DNA from: Phaseolus vulgaris
Lineage: Eukaryota > Streptophyta > Magnoliopsida > Fabales > Fabaceae
Direction: 5' to 3'
DNA: 64,000 nucleotides
Assembly: GCF_000499845.2 (NCBI RefSeq)
Contig: NC_023755.2
Span: 34,705,253 to 34,769,252 of the forward strand
Shown here piece by piece: positions 15,313 to 27,170 of this stretch. The position numbers were made by a program, and so were the translations under genes. Numbering within the stretch: the stretch's first letter is position 1; each line of letters begins with the position of its first letter. The notes under the pieces were generated by a model. That model made no database searches, was not told where the DNA came from, and worked only from the letters and a program-made list of their open reading frames with translations.

Positions 15313-18300
15313 AAAGAAGGTTGAGATTTATTTAAAGAGGTGGTGTAAAGATGTTTGAGGTTTATGGGTAGTAGAGATAATTATATCCAATAGCAGCAAG
15401 TAAAGAGGAATAGAAAAATCCTCTTTAAATCAATTTAAAAATTTGTATGGAATAATGGTATGTATGGAGAAAGAATAACTGTTGCGTAAATCAAATTGAG
15501 AATATTTCATGGAAAGAATATTAACTAAATAACTAAATGATTCTCTTAATAATTTTTTTAAAATAAGATATATTAAATAAATAAATAAAAAATTGTTTAC
15601 ATCAAATTAGTTGTTAAAAAATAAGTTTTAAAAAAATCATTATATAAGTATAGATAAAAAAATTATTATTTTTTATAATAATTTTTTTATCATTTAACTC
15701 CAAGTTTTGTGGTATGTGAAGAAGGTGTATATACATATAAACCCCTGAATAAAAATCTTTCTCTATAATTTTAATATGTTTTATATATTTTAATATTTTC
15801 AAAATGTTAAAACACATAAAAAGTTATTGTACATCAAAATATTTTCTAAAAATTTGATGACTCACTCATCTACATGTCACCTTTGTCCCTACTCTATCTC
15901 TCATAATTTTTTTGTAAGATTTATCAATAAAAGTTACTGGTGGATTTGTATTACTCAGTAACTTTTACCGATGTATAACCGATAGATTTTACTGATGAAT
16001 TTTTATTTGTCTATATTTACTAACGAATTCTATTGACAAACTTTTGTCCATCAGTATTTTAACGACGGATTTTATAGATAAATTAATTTTTTTATAAAAA
16101 TAACTGGGAATCAATAGTCATGAGTAGAATTCAATAATTGAGCACGAACATAATCCTTTGATAAATTTAATAACAATAATAATATTAATAATAATGTTAA
16201 TGTTAATAATAATACTAATAATTACAATAATAGTAATATTAACAATCTTAATAATTATAATAATAATAATAATAATAAATAATATAATAATTTATACCTA
16301 TATATAAAAGGGATTTCTCATTATAATTGTTAGTACACAATTTTTTCTCAATTTTACCCTTATTTAATATATTTTATTTTATTAATACAATGAAGTTTTT
16401 GTCATTTAAATGAATTACTTAAAAAATAAAATTATTTTTTAGTTTTTTAAATTAATATTAATGTACAACTTTTATATGACTTCCCCACTCTTTCCTTAAT
16501 TCCTTATTTTAAAGCAACAACAGGGAGAAAGAAAAAACATACTCTCACACATTTTTATTTCACGTCAAATCTTACATATCTAATAAAATAACCTTCATTT
16601 TCAATCACTCTCTGCACTCCATTTTTTGTTTTTTTAATTTCGACTCATCCAAAATTATTTCTATATGTATGTTAAATTTTTATCATCGTGTAAATTGAGT
16701 AAAAGAAGAAAATGTAGATACACAAACGCAGTTGCGCCTATATTCCGCTAGTAATAATAATAACATAATAATTATAATAATAATATAATGATAATATAAT
16801 AGTAATAAAAAATATTAAAAAATAATTTTTTTTAATTAATAATAATAATAATTAAAATTATTATTAAAACGAACATTATCGGTGAATTTTTACCATCTGT
16901 AAAACCAATGTTTGTTTAGTTAAATTTGAAGTTATTTTTTCTTAATGAATTGAAGAGGTACAAATTTACACGTATCGTTGAAATAAATTTTATGTAAAAT
17001 TAAACTTATCAAATAAATATTATAAAAGTTAATAATTTTATTATGATCTTGAATTTTTCTTATAGAAATGATCAGTATGTCTAATACAGAATTATCTTGA
17101 TATTTGAGGGGTTGAAGTAAATTGTAATTTTATTTATATTGTCCGTGAGTTTTTTCATATATGAGTTTAAGTAATTCTAGTATTCTTATTTACTATATTT
17201 TTTATTAATAAAAAATGTATGATTGAATAAAAGTATAAAAATATTTGTATTAGAAAGTGATTAAATTTTGATTAAAATAAAGTTTATAGAGAGAAAGGAG
17301 GAGAAGGAAGGGTTAATGAAGAAAAGGGTAACACATGAAAATTGATGAAAAGAAAAAGAATATGATATGGTTTGGAGCACAAGGGTTACATGTGGAGAGC
17401 TCATTGGCTTAAAAAGGGGATCCATGAGCGGAATTTAAGTAGTTTTCTTAGTTTAGAGTATGAAAAACACTGTTTCACTCATGTAATCTGCGTGATTCTA
17501 AAGCGCAATTACTGCTATTTTATGCAATCCACATTTATGTACATAAGATAAAAAAGAAAACAAATAGCATGACTCATGTTTTAAATCCAATGATCACCAC
17601 AGCAAGAAAAGGAAAAAAAAAAAGAAAAAACAATGAAAAGTGGTTTCAGAATTATTAATTGAAGCACAAACTGCATAGAAACTAGAAACTTAATCACTTT
17701 CTTTAGCAGTTTATGTGGGTAAAGTGATTGTCATTTGCAATCACTTTGATCCCTAATTTTGGCATGAAGGAATAGTGGCACAGAAAGTAGAAATAATGAA
17801 TCTAAAAGTTCAAAAGTTTCAGCAGAAAAGCTGGATTAATCATGATAATTTCCCAGACTTGTTATCCTTTTCTGTATTATTCTGTGGTATTAAATGTTCA
17901 CTACCGTTTTTTCTTTACATTCTTATCATGGAATATCAAGAAAAATAAACACAGACCAACGCGGATTCTTGTTGCAATGTATTCAAAATTGTTTTTTTAT
18001 ATATATATTCTTATATTGTACAAACTATTTTGTTTTTTTTTAAGAAATAAACTATACTCTTTTACATCCGTTTTCATGCATTTTTAATTAAAATATATAT
18101 AAACTCTAAAACTGATGAACAATAGAGAATATTTTATCTTTAGAAAACTAATATTTAATTAGAATGACAATCCAAAAAGAACAGAACATGTAATTACATG
18201 CCTCGACTCAGGAATAATTTGGTTGTCATATACTCTTCAAAGCTCAATTGTAATATTAATAGTAATAATAATTTATAACAGTGTATAATAATATATAACA

Positions 18301-18700
18301 GATATCTCCATTGTATATTTTTCTATTTTATCTGCATTTATATTTTAAAAATTTTGTGAACATTAAAATTCTTATTGTGTTACTTTAAAAATAAAAATAA
18401 AAATAGTTTAAATAAACTATTCATCCATTTCAAATAATTACAAGTTATTACTTCAAAATATAATGTTAATTTTTTTTAAGTAAATTTGTAGTTTATATTA
18501 TTTTTCTAATAATATTTTTATTTAAATTATAGATTACACATTAAATATTAATAATATATATTTAAATAAATATATAAAATCAAAATTAATATAAATATAG
18601 AGTTTAATATATTTATTCAAATAATATAATAAAAAATAAGTCTTTCAGATAATGGTAATAAACCATAAACATCCGACTTCTAGCACATGAATAGTTTTAG
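15313..18700. other. Long AT-rich non-coding region
   Basis: No gene is supported. It holds AAT/TAA trinucleotide runs (16170-16290 and 16745-16870) and short phrases resembling degraded CACTA subterminal repeats (15930-16090, for example TTTTACCGATG and CTAACGAATTC). A GA-rich block at 17290-17420 and short open frames lack recognisable domains. Confidence 0.4.
16170..16290. repeat. (AAT)n-type low-complexity repeat
   Basis: Interrupted AATAATAATAAT runs; a second similar block is at 16745-16870. Confidence 0.8.
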
Positions 18701-18719
18701 AAATATAAAACAAAATTAT

Positions 18720-20230
18720 TAATTAATAACATAGACACTTGACTCTATTTTCGGAAGACTCGTGTATTGAAATTAGCATCTAGAGACCTGCACCTGTCAT
18801 ACTACTGTTGTAAAATCCACACAGTCATGCGCATAATTATCTCAATATCTCATCCACTCATATGACAGGGTAAATTCATATGACCTGAAAGACCAGGTTC
18901 TATTTCAAACCCCAGACAAAATCATATGAACCTCCATCCACTCTCACCCACTGAATAACTTCATCTATGTGATTCCATTATATCAGTAGAGTCAGGATCG
19001 TCTCATTAACAGGATGCTCACAAATCAATACACCCTAACAACAATCTCAACACGATATTTTCTTTCCTGAAAATACTATGTCTTGATCTTACTTTCACAT
19101 CATTTCACACTTCATTTAACACATCAATACACCATACAATCATAACATATAATTTAAACTTTCTAACAATCCCAATATATCCAAGAAGTTATTTAATAAT
19201 AGTAATCCAAAATAAACTATGCTAAAATAATAATAATAGTAATATTTATATATGTATACAAAATTTTATATTGATCGAAAATATTTTAGGTTGATCTAAA
19301 TGACACCATAAAGCACCAGAAATTTTGGATTGATCGAAAAATATTTTTAGGTTGATCGAAATGACACCAGAGAGCACCAGAAATTTTAGATTAATCGAAA
19401 ATATTTTTAGGTTGATCGAAATGACACCAGAGAGCACCAGAAATTTTAGATTGATCAAAAATATTTTTAGGTTGATCGAAATGACACCAGAGAGCACCAG
19501 AAATTTTAAATTGATCGAAAATATTTTTAGGTTGATCAAAATGACACCAGATAGCACCAGAATTACAAAGTCCATGTTGTAGCTGAAAATTACTCTAAAT
19601 CAACTTCAAGCAACCAAAAATCAACAACATTAATATTTTATAACAACAATCATATCAAATTTCACATTCAAATCTCATTCAATTACTAATATACTTAAAA
19701 CAAACAACCCTGGAAGAAAGTTTGAGACTGGTGACCACATCACCCTCACATCCAGATCTTCTAGCCTAGTGTTCTATTGGAAATTAAGGCTAGCTTCCCT
19801 TACCTGAAATTTAGTAGATATTCACTAAGAGCTCCAAAACCACCAAGAACTCAAAGGTAACTTAACTTGCACTACAGAATCCTAATAAAAAGTCTAACTA
19901 TATCACTAGAATCCTGAGCTAACAGAGATTGACCCTGAAGCTAAAAGGGTCACATGCAAAACAAGGACAAAAACAACCTAACAAGTTCAAAATTTGACTC
20001 AAAGAGAAGAGCAAAAATGAACTTCCTCTATCAAAGATTCTGATTGGACAGTCTTGCAGTACTCACTGCCAGGAGTCTGATGGTGGACTCTGATCGTCGA
20101 ACTGATGAACGAGGAAGTCAGAATTGTAGAGAGAAGGGAGAGGAAAGGAAAAGAACTTTCTAGAGAGATGATGGTTCTTTTTAAAATGAAACCTGAATAA
20201 CTGAATTTCTATTTATATGCCCTTTTCATT
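18720..20230 (-). mobile_element. Possible retrotransposon LTR/leader in reverse orientation
   Basis: Base composition changes here from AT-rich to balanced, as in a transposon insertion. Read on the - strand, a TATA-like CATATAAATAG (about 20208-20218) is followed by a CT-rich leader and non-coding sequence, as in an LTR promoter and transcribed leader. A 60-bp minisatellite lies within. I could not find paired termini, a primer-binding site or coding domains, so this may be a solo LTR, a leader fragment or another repeat. Confidence 0.3.
19260..19563. repeat. Minisatellite, 60-bp unit, five copies
   Basis: Five units, each containing AGATTGATCGAAAATATTTT, AGGTTGATCGAAATGACACC and AGAGAGCACCAGAAATTTT. 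The unit length is a multiple of three, so the array reads as a repetitive open frame on both strands. The three middle units are almost identical, indicating recent expansion. Confidence 0.9.
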
Positions 20231-20968
20231 TAAAATTATTCAAGAGTCATTTAAAAATATACCACTTCTACTCTAAAGTAATTTTCTAGATCCTTACACA
20301 GTTATTTTTTTTAGTGTTTTCTTTATTTTCTTTATTATAAATCTTATGTTTACCTTCATGTGGAAGACTTTCTTTTCTAATTTTTCAACGAATTTTGAGG
20401 TTTTATGCCATTAAAGTTTTATGAACAATGTGCATGATTCAAAAGGTTAAAGATTAAAAACCTTATGAGTAGACGCATAGTGGACATGTTTTATTAATGA
20501 GATCTAAGTGTTTTTAACTTACCGATGATTGGATGAATAATATATTTATCAACAAATGAAGAATTCATTGTTGGAAAAGTTTGAGAGTCAACTTGTTTCA
20601 TTATCTCTACTTTATTTTTTGCACAACAATCTCAAGTTCATTTTATTTTCATTGTTATTTATAACTACCGATTTAACTGGATTTACTATTGTATTCGTTG
20701 GAGAATGACTTGAGATCATCTAATTACATAATTATACTATCATCTCTTCGGTGTTAGATGATCTATATCAAGTCTACGCTAAATATTATTTTAAGTTAAT
20801 AGTAAAATAAAAGCTATAACTAATTAAAAGTTTTTTTTTAATTATAAATTTTAATGCATATCATATCATTTATTGAAATTATATGTAAAGGGTGGTTTTG
20901 TCTAATAAATTCTGAAATGCGATAAGCTTTTGTTTGTGTATTTATTTATCATGTGGAACCTGGATAAA
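20231..20968. other. Non-coding, nothing recognised
   Basis: No gene or element end could be supported. Confidence 0.4.
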
Positions 20969-21270
20969 CACTACAAGAAAACAATTAAATAGAAACCAAT
21001 TTTAGAAATAAAAAATAATTAGTTGCTATAATGATTAAATTAAATCATTTTAGAAACTAAAAAAATTATTAGTTTCTAAATTAGTTTCTATTATTGATAA
21101 ATAGTTTATAAATTGATATCTAATTAGCTACCAAAAGTTTTAACTACCAATTATTTAGAAATCAATAATTTTTTTTTTAGTTTAAAAAATGGTCTCTAAT
21201 TTAGTCACTATAATAACTAATTATTTTTTGTCCCTAAAATTAGTTTCTATTTAATGATTTTCTTGTAGCG
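20969..21270. mobile_element. Foldback MITE with CACTA-type ends
   Basis: 302 bp, bounded by CACTACAAGAAAA and TTTTCTTGTAGCG (last bases mutated from GTG), flanked on both sides by AAA. The interior is a long inverted repeat with the same motifs as the copies at 7716 and 22510 (TTAGTTGCTATAATGA, CTAATTTAGTCACTATA). It is non-coding. The 3-bp target duplication and CACTA ends place it with CACTA-derived non-autonomous elements. Confidence 0.85.
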
Positions 21271-22303
21271 AAACTTTTAATATTTTTTATAATAGATATT
21301 TTATTGTTTGTTGTAATTTATTAATAGCTAAAAGCATTCGTTAAATAATAAGTTACATATAAAAAAAAATATTTTTTCAATAAATTTTAGTTATTAACAG
21401 AAAATATATTTAAAAGAACGTATAGTTAACGTTTCTTTTTCTTAATTTTAGGGGGTGTTATGTTTGAACACAAGAATTGCTTTCTTGGTGTTGAGTAAGA
21501 AGACGTGTACAATTTATTTATTTTATTTTATCACATCAGTTATTATGTATGTGATTAAGAGAATTCCTGAAAATAATTATTATATAATAATTTTATGTTT
21601 TTGTAATTTATTTTAATATTTTATAGAAAAAGCTTATAAGTTTTACACAATCAGTTTAACCTTACAGAAACAATTCATTCATAAACTTAGAATGACATTT
21701 TTAAATATTCAATTTTTTTTAAATAAATAAAATGATAAATTTTTATTCAAAGAATGACATTAAATTTATTCAACCCAAAATAAATATAATAAAAATTGTT
21801 TAGAGAAAATAAACTATACCATAGTTATAAAAGTTTTATATTTTTTTAAAATGCTTTTTTCCCCTTTTTTATTTATTGTATTTAACTGTCTCACTATTAA
21901 AAAATATTAAATTTATTTTTTTAATTTATTTTTTTATCGATAATGAATAAATTAAATTAAACAAGGATACTTTAGGGTTTAGAGATTCCTTAATTTCAAA
22001 TCGATGCAACTTAATTTCTTTTTTTTAAATGAATATAATTTTGTATCTTCCACTTATTACTATTAATCCATGATAATAACAATATCACTAAAATTTATTA
22101 TCACTAATTAAAACGATTTTTTGAATCTCATATTTGTTGAGATCACATCACCAAATCAATCATCATATCTAAAGTACTATTTCTCTTTAGGATTTGATAT
22201 TTTCTTGAGATTTTGTCCTTACAAAATATCTTGACAAATTAAGAAAAAAATGTGTTTAAAGTATTATTGACTTGACTCAAAACGATACAATTGTATATAT
22301 TTA

Positions 22304-22345
<42 letters not shown>

Positions 22346-22509
22346 AATGGTAAAACTTAAAAAGTAAGTCTAGATTTTTTTCATTTTTATTTGTAACAAA
22401 TTATAATAATAAGGACAAGTGGTTGATCACGCTTTAAAATTAATATATATATTTCTTTTGTTGAGACCAATTCTTGGTTAATCTTAATTGTTTTTTTTGT
22501 TATCAATAA
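21271..22509. other. Non-coding, with a (TA)n run
   Basis: No gene is supported. TA dinucleotides occupy about 22307-22342. Confidence 0.45.
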
Positions 22510-22804
22510 CACTACAAGACAATCATGAAATTGAAACTAATTTTAGAGACAAAAATAATTAGTTGTTATAATGATTAAATTAGAGATAATGTTAGAGACT
22601 AAAAAAAATATTGGTCTCTAAATTAGTTTCTATTATTGTTAAATGGTTTCTAATTAGATACTAATTTAGAAACTATTTAATAATAATATAAATTAATTTA
22701 GAAACATTTTCTTTTTAGTTTTTAAAATAGTTTCTAATTTAGTTCCTATAGCAACTAATTTTTTTTTCAAAATTTAATTTCTATTTAATGATTTTCTAAT
22801 AGTG
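22510..22804. mobile_element. Foldback MITE with CACTA-type ends
   Basis: 295 bp, from CACTACAAGACAATCATG to GATTTTCTAATAGTG, flanked by an exact TAA duplication on each side. It has the same inverted-repeat interior as the copies at 7716 and 20969. No coding capacity. Confidence 0.85.
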
Positions 22805-23675
22805 TAAGGAATAAAAAAAATTAAAAGGAAGTATTTCATCAACCTTATACAATAATCAGATACTTATAAGACATGTTCCTAAACTTAGGGACATTGCTAC
22901 AAGTAATTAAAGCCATTCTATTCTGCCAAATCTCCATTGTTCATTTCACCTATTTAAGAGCCATTTCAGTCTAGCTGCATAAATAAAAAGGAATCATATG
23001 CAGGAGATTTTGACATCCCTTAAATACCTGCTATTGATGTGTAAATTATTAGTTATCAGTTATCAGATTATTAACAACCTAGGAATAGGTTATTACAGTG
23101 TATTACGTTAGAGCAAGGATTATACTGTTACGAACCCTGTTAACTTGAAGGTGCATGGGAAGCATAAAATCTTAATTAGGTGTACAATAAACACTCCCCA
23201 ATGCAACGGTGAATCTGCTACAGTTCTATCATACTTGGTTTTCGAACTCGAAAGTCTACTAAGCATAGGGTAAATCATGATAACACCATATATGTACACA
23301 AACATTAATTCTATAGGATGCTAAACGATCGAGATGCAGGCTTTGTAGCACTGTTTTTCTAATTGCACAAGGAACCACTAAAATTAACTACAAAATGAGA
23401 AGAAATGGTTGAATCCGAAAAGAAAAGTCTAACTCCCACACCAAGCCATTTGTTTTTGAGAGGAAGATGAAATAAGGAACAAGGAATATATGGAATATGG
23501 CTGGTATGCTGCATGGGGTTTGAAATAGTTGATCACCCTAGCTAGCTAACTCAACATCCCTAAATTCTAACACATACCATATGGGTTTAATTTCCATATA
23601 TCTACTTCACAATCAGCTTTTAATTTGGTTCTGTAATGATTACAGAAGACATAGATGTTTGTCCAGAAGCTATAT
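22805..23675. other. 3' flank of the MYB gene
   Basis: Non-coding sequence downstream of the - strand MYB stop codon at 23676; the near part is presumably its 3' untranslated region. I see no clear poly(A) signal. An open frame at 23120-23305 has no recognisable domain. Confidence 0.45.
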
Positions 23676-26642
23676 TTAGCATATGCTGGGCATGTTGTTC
23701 CAGCAAGTTCCGAGAGTCCAAGCATACTCTTGATCAGCGGGGTCAGGTGGTGAAGCATTGGTCTGGTTTTCAAGTCCCAATGACTGACTTTCTCCTCTTC
23801 GGTACCACTCAGGCATTGGCATTTCTAAGGGAAACTGGTTCAGCAGACTAAACAAGTCATCGTCCATCGAGTTCATCTCTTCCATTGGATCCTCCCCCAT
23901 CACTTTCTTCCCTGTATATTATCACTTTAGGTTAGGGAATCATCACACCTTCAAACATGCACAATTTTTATGCAAATTAACTCAAAATATTCTTTGTTTT
24001 CATAATACATTTTTAACACATTATTACAACTTTATATCTTGTGGTTTTTAATAAATTTTAACCAGAAAAAGTAAACAGTCATTTTTCTCTCTCTATAAAT
24101 ATCAGTTTTAAGATTTTTTTTTTACTTCTAAATATTTAAGCCAGAGACTAAAAAAAATTTGTTATGATTGTTGAATGACATAAACTAAACATAAAAATTT
24201 ATTACATTTTTATGTAATAATAATAAAATCAATTATATTTGATAGGAGCATATAAAAAAAAATTTGTTATATTTAGAAAGATGTAAAACGTGTTCCTAAC
24301 AATGAATTCAGACAGAAACCAAAAAAGGTGGCAACAAAACCTTACTGAATAAAAAACCAAAAATGTAATTACAGGACTACAAACAAAAATTGCATGACAT
24401 ATTTAAATCAAAGAGGAGGAGTGACAGAATTATATCCGTTTACACACTCACCTTTGGATCGAGATTTATTCAAAATATAAAATTACGAAAGATCTAAATT
24501 TCTGATCAATTTGAAACGAGAGTGTATGTATGTATATTAATTACTAACATTTCTCTGTCAAATATATATTTGTTGGAAATAAGAGAAAGAAATTTACGAA
24601 ACAAGCAGAAGAGTGAAAAAGTTTCACCTTTTGACCATTGGGAGGAGCTGTTATCATCATCCCTCTGGTTTTCAGTAGTAGTACTATTGCTACTGTTCTT
24701 CTTCATGGCTGACACCATAGGCGGAGTGCCTCCCTCCTCTGCATATTCCAAGTTCTTTCTCTTACAAGATAGCTTCCCAGAAAGGGTTGGATCCTCCTCA
24801 TTCTTGGACTTGCCATTGTGAGAAAGACCTTGAGCCTCCATCACTAGAGCATCCAGCAGGCCACTGTTTCCTGGAGGAGACAATGGTGCAACTTCATAGT
24901 AGTCATTATTATTATTACTATTATTATTAACCATGCTTGAAGATCCCATCAGGCCATCGACACCACTAGCATAGGATGAAGCAGGGGTTGGTGTTTGGTT
25001 GGAAGAGATGTCAGGGGTGGAGCCTGGCACCAAAGGAAAGGGTTCATACGGGGATCCTGCTATGAAGCCATGATCACCAAAACTGTGGTTAAGAAGGGTG
25101 GAGGAGGATGATCCATACGGAGAAAGAGGGGACAATGGCAAAGCAAGATTTGAATTTCCACCATTTTCATTGGAAAACTTGAAGTGCTTCTGGCTTGGAT
25201 TAATGTAACAGTTGGAAGAATCAGGTTGGTTTTGCAGCTGATTCGGATTGGAATTATTGGATTGGCTAGGGTCATTGAGCTTCTTGGGGTAACAAGAAGA
25301 TAGGAGTAAAGCAAATGATGCAGATGAATGAGGTTGGTGTTCCAAGTAGCGGTGTTGTAGATGGTATGCAGTGGCTTCTACATGCACCTCAGGAGGATAA
25401 ATGGGCAACCCTGCTCTCTGACGCCTTTTCATTCTGGTGTTCCAAAAGTTCTTTATTTCATTGTCGGTCCTGCCAGGTAACTGAAACCAGAAACAAGATA
25501 AGAATGGTGAGAGAAACAAATTGTACAGGAACCAAATCACGTAAAGGCGTGATAAAGTTCAGGGTTTAGCCTCGGCAAAAAAAAACTGGAGTGGGTCCTG
25601 ATGAAAGTACATTGTTGAAAGAAATAAACAAAGATGCCAATTTCATATATTCAGAAAAAAAAAGACTGAGGTCAGCTCATAGAAAATCCAAAATCTGACA
25701 ATATGCATGAAACTGTAATTAATAAAAACGAAAAGGAAAAAGGAGCCAAAAAAGAAACTCCATTGCAGTTCAAAAGGTTCTAGAGCGAGTTTCTCTTTTT
25801 TTATGACAAAAGCTCCAGCATTTTATGTTTCACTGATAATCATTGGCGGAAACTAAACCATGTAAAAATGTCACCCAACAAAAATAAATAAGCAGATAGA
25901 ACTGGAAGGGAACCGTTCTTTGTTTCTGGTTCTTGGCCATGGATGGAAGCTTGTAAATCAAATTTAGCAGATCTCAACCAGATCCAAATCAGAAAAGTAA
26001 GAAAAAAAAGAGGCTAGAAGCAAAAGACATGCAAATCATGTCAACGGCGAGGAGGTAGAAAAAGATCCACGCCACAAGACGAGACGAATAAATCACAGAT
26101 GGGACAAATTACCAACCAATGGATGTTCACTTCCGAAACCAATAAAGGAAAAAGACTGCTGTAACTATAAACAAAGGAATTAAACACAAAAACAGAAGAG
26201 AAATAATGATGACATTAACGTAAGAGAAAAAACCAAAGAAACCCAAAAAAGCACAACTTTAAGTAAGCATTTTTATGTAAAGATGTAGATATACCTGTGC
26301 GGCCATTCGGGCCCATTTGTTTCCGAGCTTGGAATGAAGGTCGATGATGACTTGTTCTTCCTCAGGAGAGAATGCACCTTTCTTGAGATTAGGCCTGAGG
26401 TGGTTGGCCCAGCGAAGTCTGCAACTTTTGCCGCACCTGAACAACCCAGAATTTTTGTGCACGGAGTTCCAATTCCCTTCGCCATGCTTCTTCACGTACT
26501 CTACAAGGATCGCGTCTTCTGCTGGTGTCCACGGCCCCTTCCTCACGCGACCTTTGACATCGCTCTCGTCCTTCGTTGTAGCATTGCTGTCGTCGCCTGT
26601 TTCATCGTTGGTGCTGTCGTTGTTGGAGACTGTTCTCGCCAT
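23676..26642 (-). CDS. GAMYB-class R2R3-MYB transcription factor, three exons
   Basis: Predicted nuclear DNA-binding factor of R2R3-MYB subgroup 18, whose members act in gibberellin responses and in anther, pollen and aleurone programmes. Exons on the - strand: 26642-26295, 25480-24628, 23911-23676; GT-AG introns of 814 and 716 bp keep frame; product 478 residues. R2 (about 35-86) has Trp at 38, 58 and 78; R3 (88-137) has Trp at 110 and 129. [15 protein letters not shown] is the subgroup signature. Intron 1 falls in R3 after MAAQ. The C-terminal region has the conserved box [19 protein letters not shown] (about 317-335), an Asn run near 301-308 and the ending CWNNMPSIC. At 273-278, where relatives encode the miR159 target, it reads DISSNQ and the nucleotide match to miR159 is poor. 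Functional target genes are unknown. Confidence 0.9.
24994..25014 (-). promoter_or_regulatory. Degenerate miR159 target site
   Basis: The mRNA segment at the conserved miR159 position of GAMYB genes. By hand alignment to the canonical 21-base miR159, 14 positions would pair and 7 would not (miRNA positions 6, 8, 13, 16, 17, 20, 21), two of them in the seed. Relatives encode ELPS(I/N)Q here; this gene encodes DISSNQ. Base-level colinearity indicates decay of a former site. Confidence 0.55.
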
Positions 26643-27170
26643 AACAGCAACAATTCACAGAATGAGAGGTCGGTTACAGGAGAAGGTGGTGTATATGAGA
26701 ATGCTTGTTTTCTTCAATTACAGAGAGATATATGGGAATGAATGAGACACAGTTGTTGCTGATGATGCTGATGGTGATGCTGATGCTGTAGTTGTGTTGT
26801 CTCTCTCCTCTCAGGAGAATGAATGGAAAAGGGTGAACGAGAGAGGAAAAGAGAGAGAGAGGAGAGATGAAATGGTGGTGAAGAATGAAGAAGAGACAGA
26901 GAGATGTAAAGGGAACAAGCCCTTCTGCCCTTTGTCTTCTCTTTGCTTCGGTTTTGTTTTGTTTTGTATGGATTTGATGTTGAGACAGAGATGTGGATTT
27001 TATGGGAGAAGCAGAAACTGAGAGATACAGAGAGAGAAAGAAAGAAGGGCGTGTGGGGCCCAGGCCAAAGGCAAAGGTAGCGTTGCCAAGGTTAATTTGG
27101 TGTTTCAAAACAAAGAAAAAACAAAGAAAGAGAAAGAAAGAGAGACAAAGGGTGAAATATGTCAATAGAG
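26643..27170 (-). promoter_or_regulatory. Probable 5' leader and proximal promoter of the MYB gene
   Basis: On the - strand this is rich in CT repeats (TCTCTCTC blocks opposite 26840-26870, 27010-27040 and 27120-27150), typical of plant 5' leaders. A 163-codon open frame spans most of it but is low-complexity Ser/Leu/Phe sequence and not credible as a protein. I could not place a TATA box with confidence. Confidence 0.4.

Noticed and set aside
15930..16090. Degraded CACTA subterminal repeats (ACCGATG, CTAACGAATTC phrases)
   Set aside because: Suggestive but too diverged, with no terminus or target duplication to define an element.
17290..17430. Possible microRNA precursor in the GA-rich block
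   Set aside because: I compared it with common plant miRNA families and found no match and no clear hairpin.
19246..19582. 109-codon (-) and 76-codon (+) repetitive open frames
   Set aside because: They are produced by a 60-bp minisatellite whose unit is a multiple of three; no start context, domain or conservation supports a protein.
26674..27165. 163-codon open frame on the - strand upstream of the MYB start
   Set aside because: Low-complexity Ser/Leu/Phe sequence from the CT-rich leader; overlaps other frames and lacks any domain.
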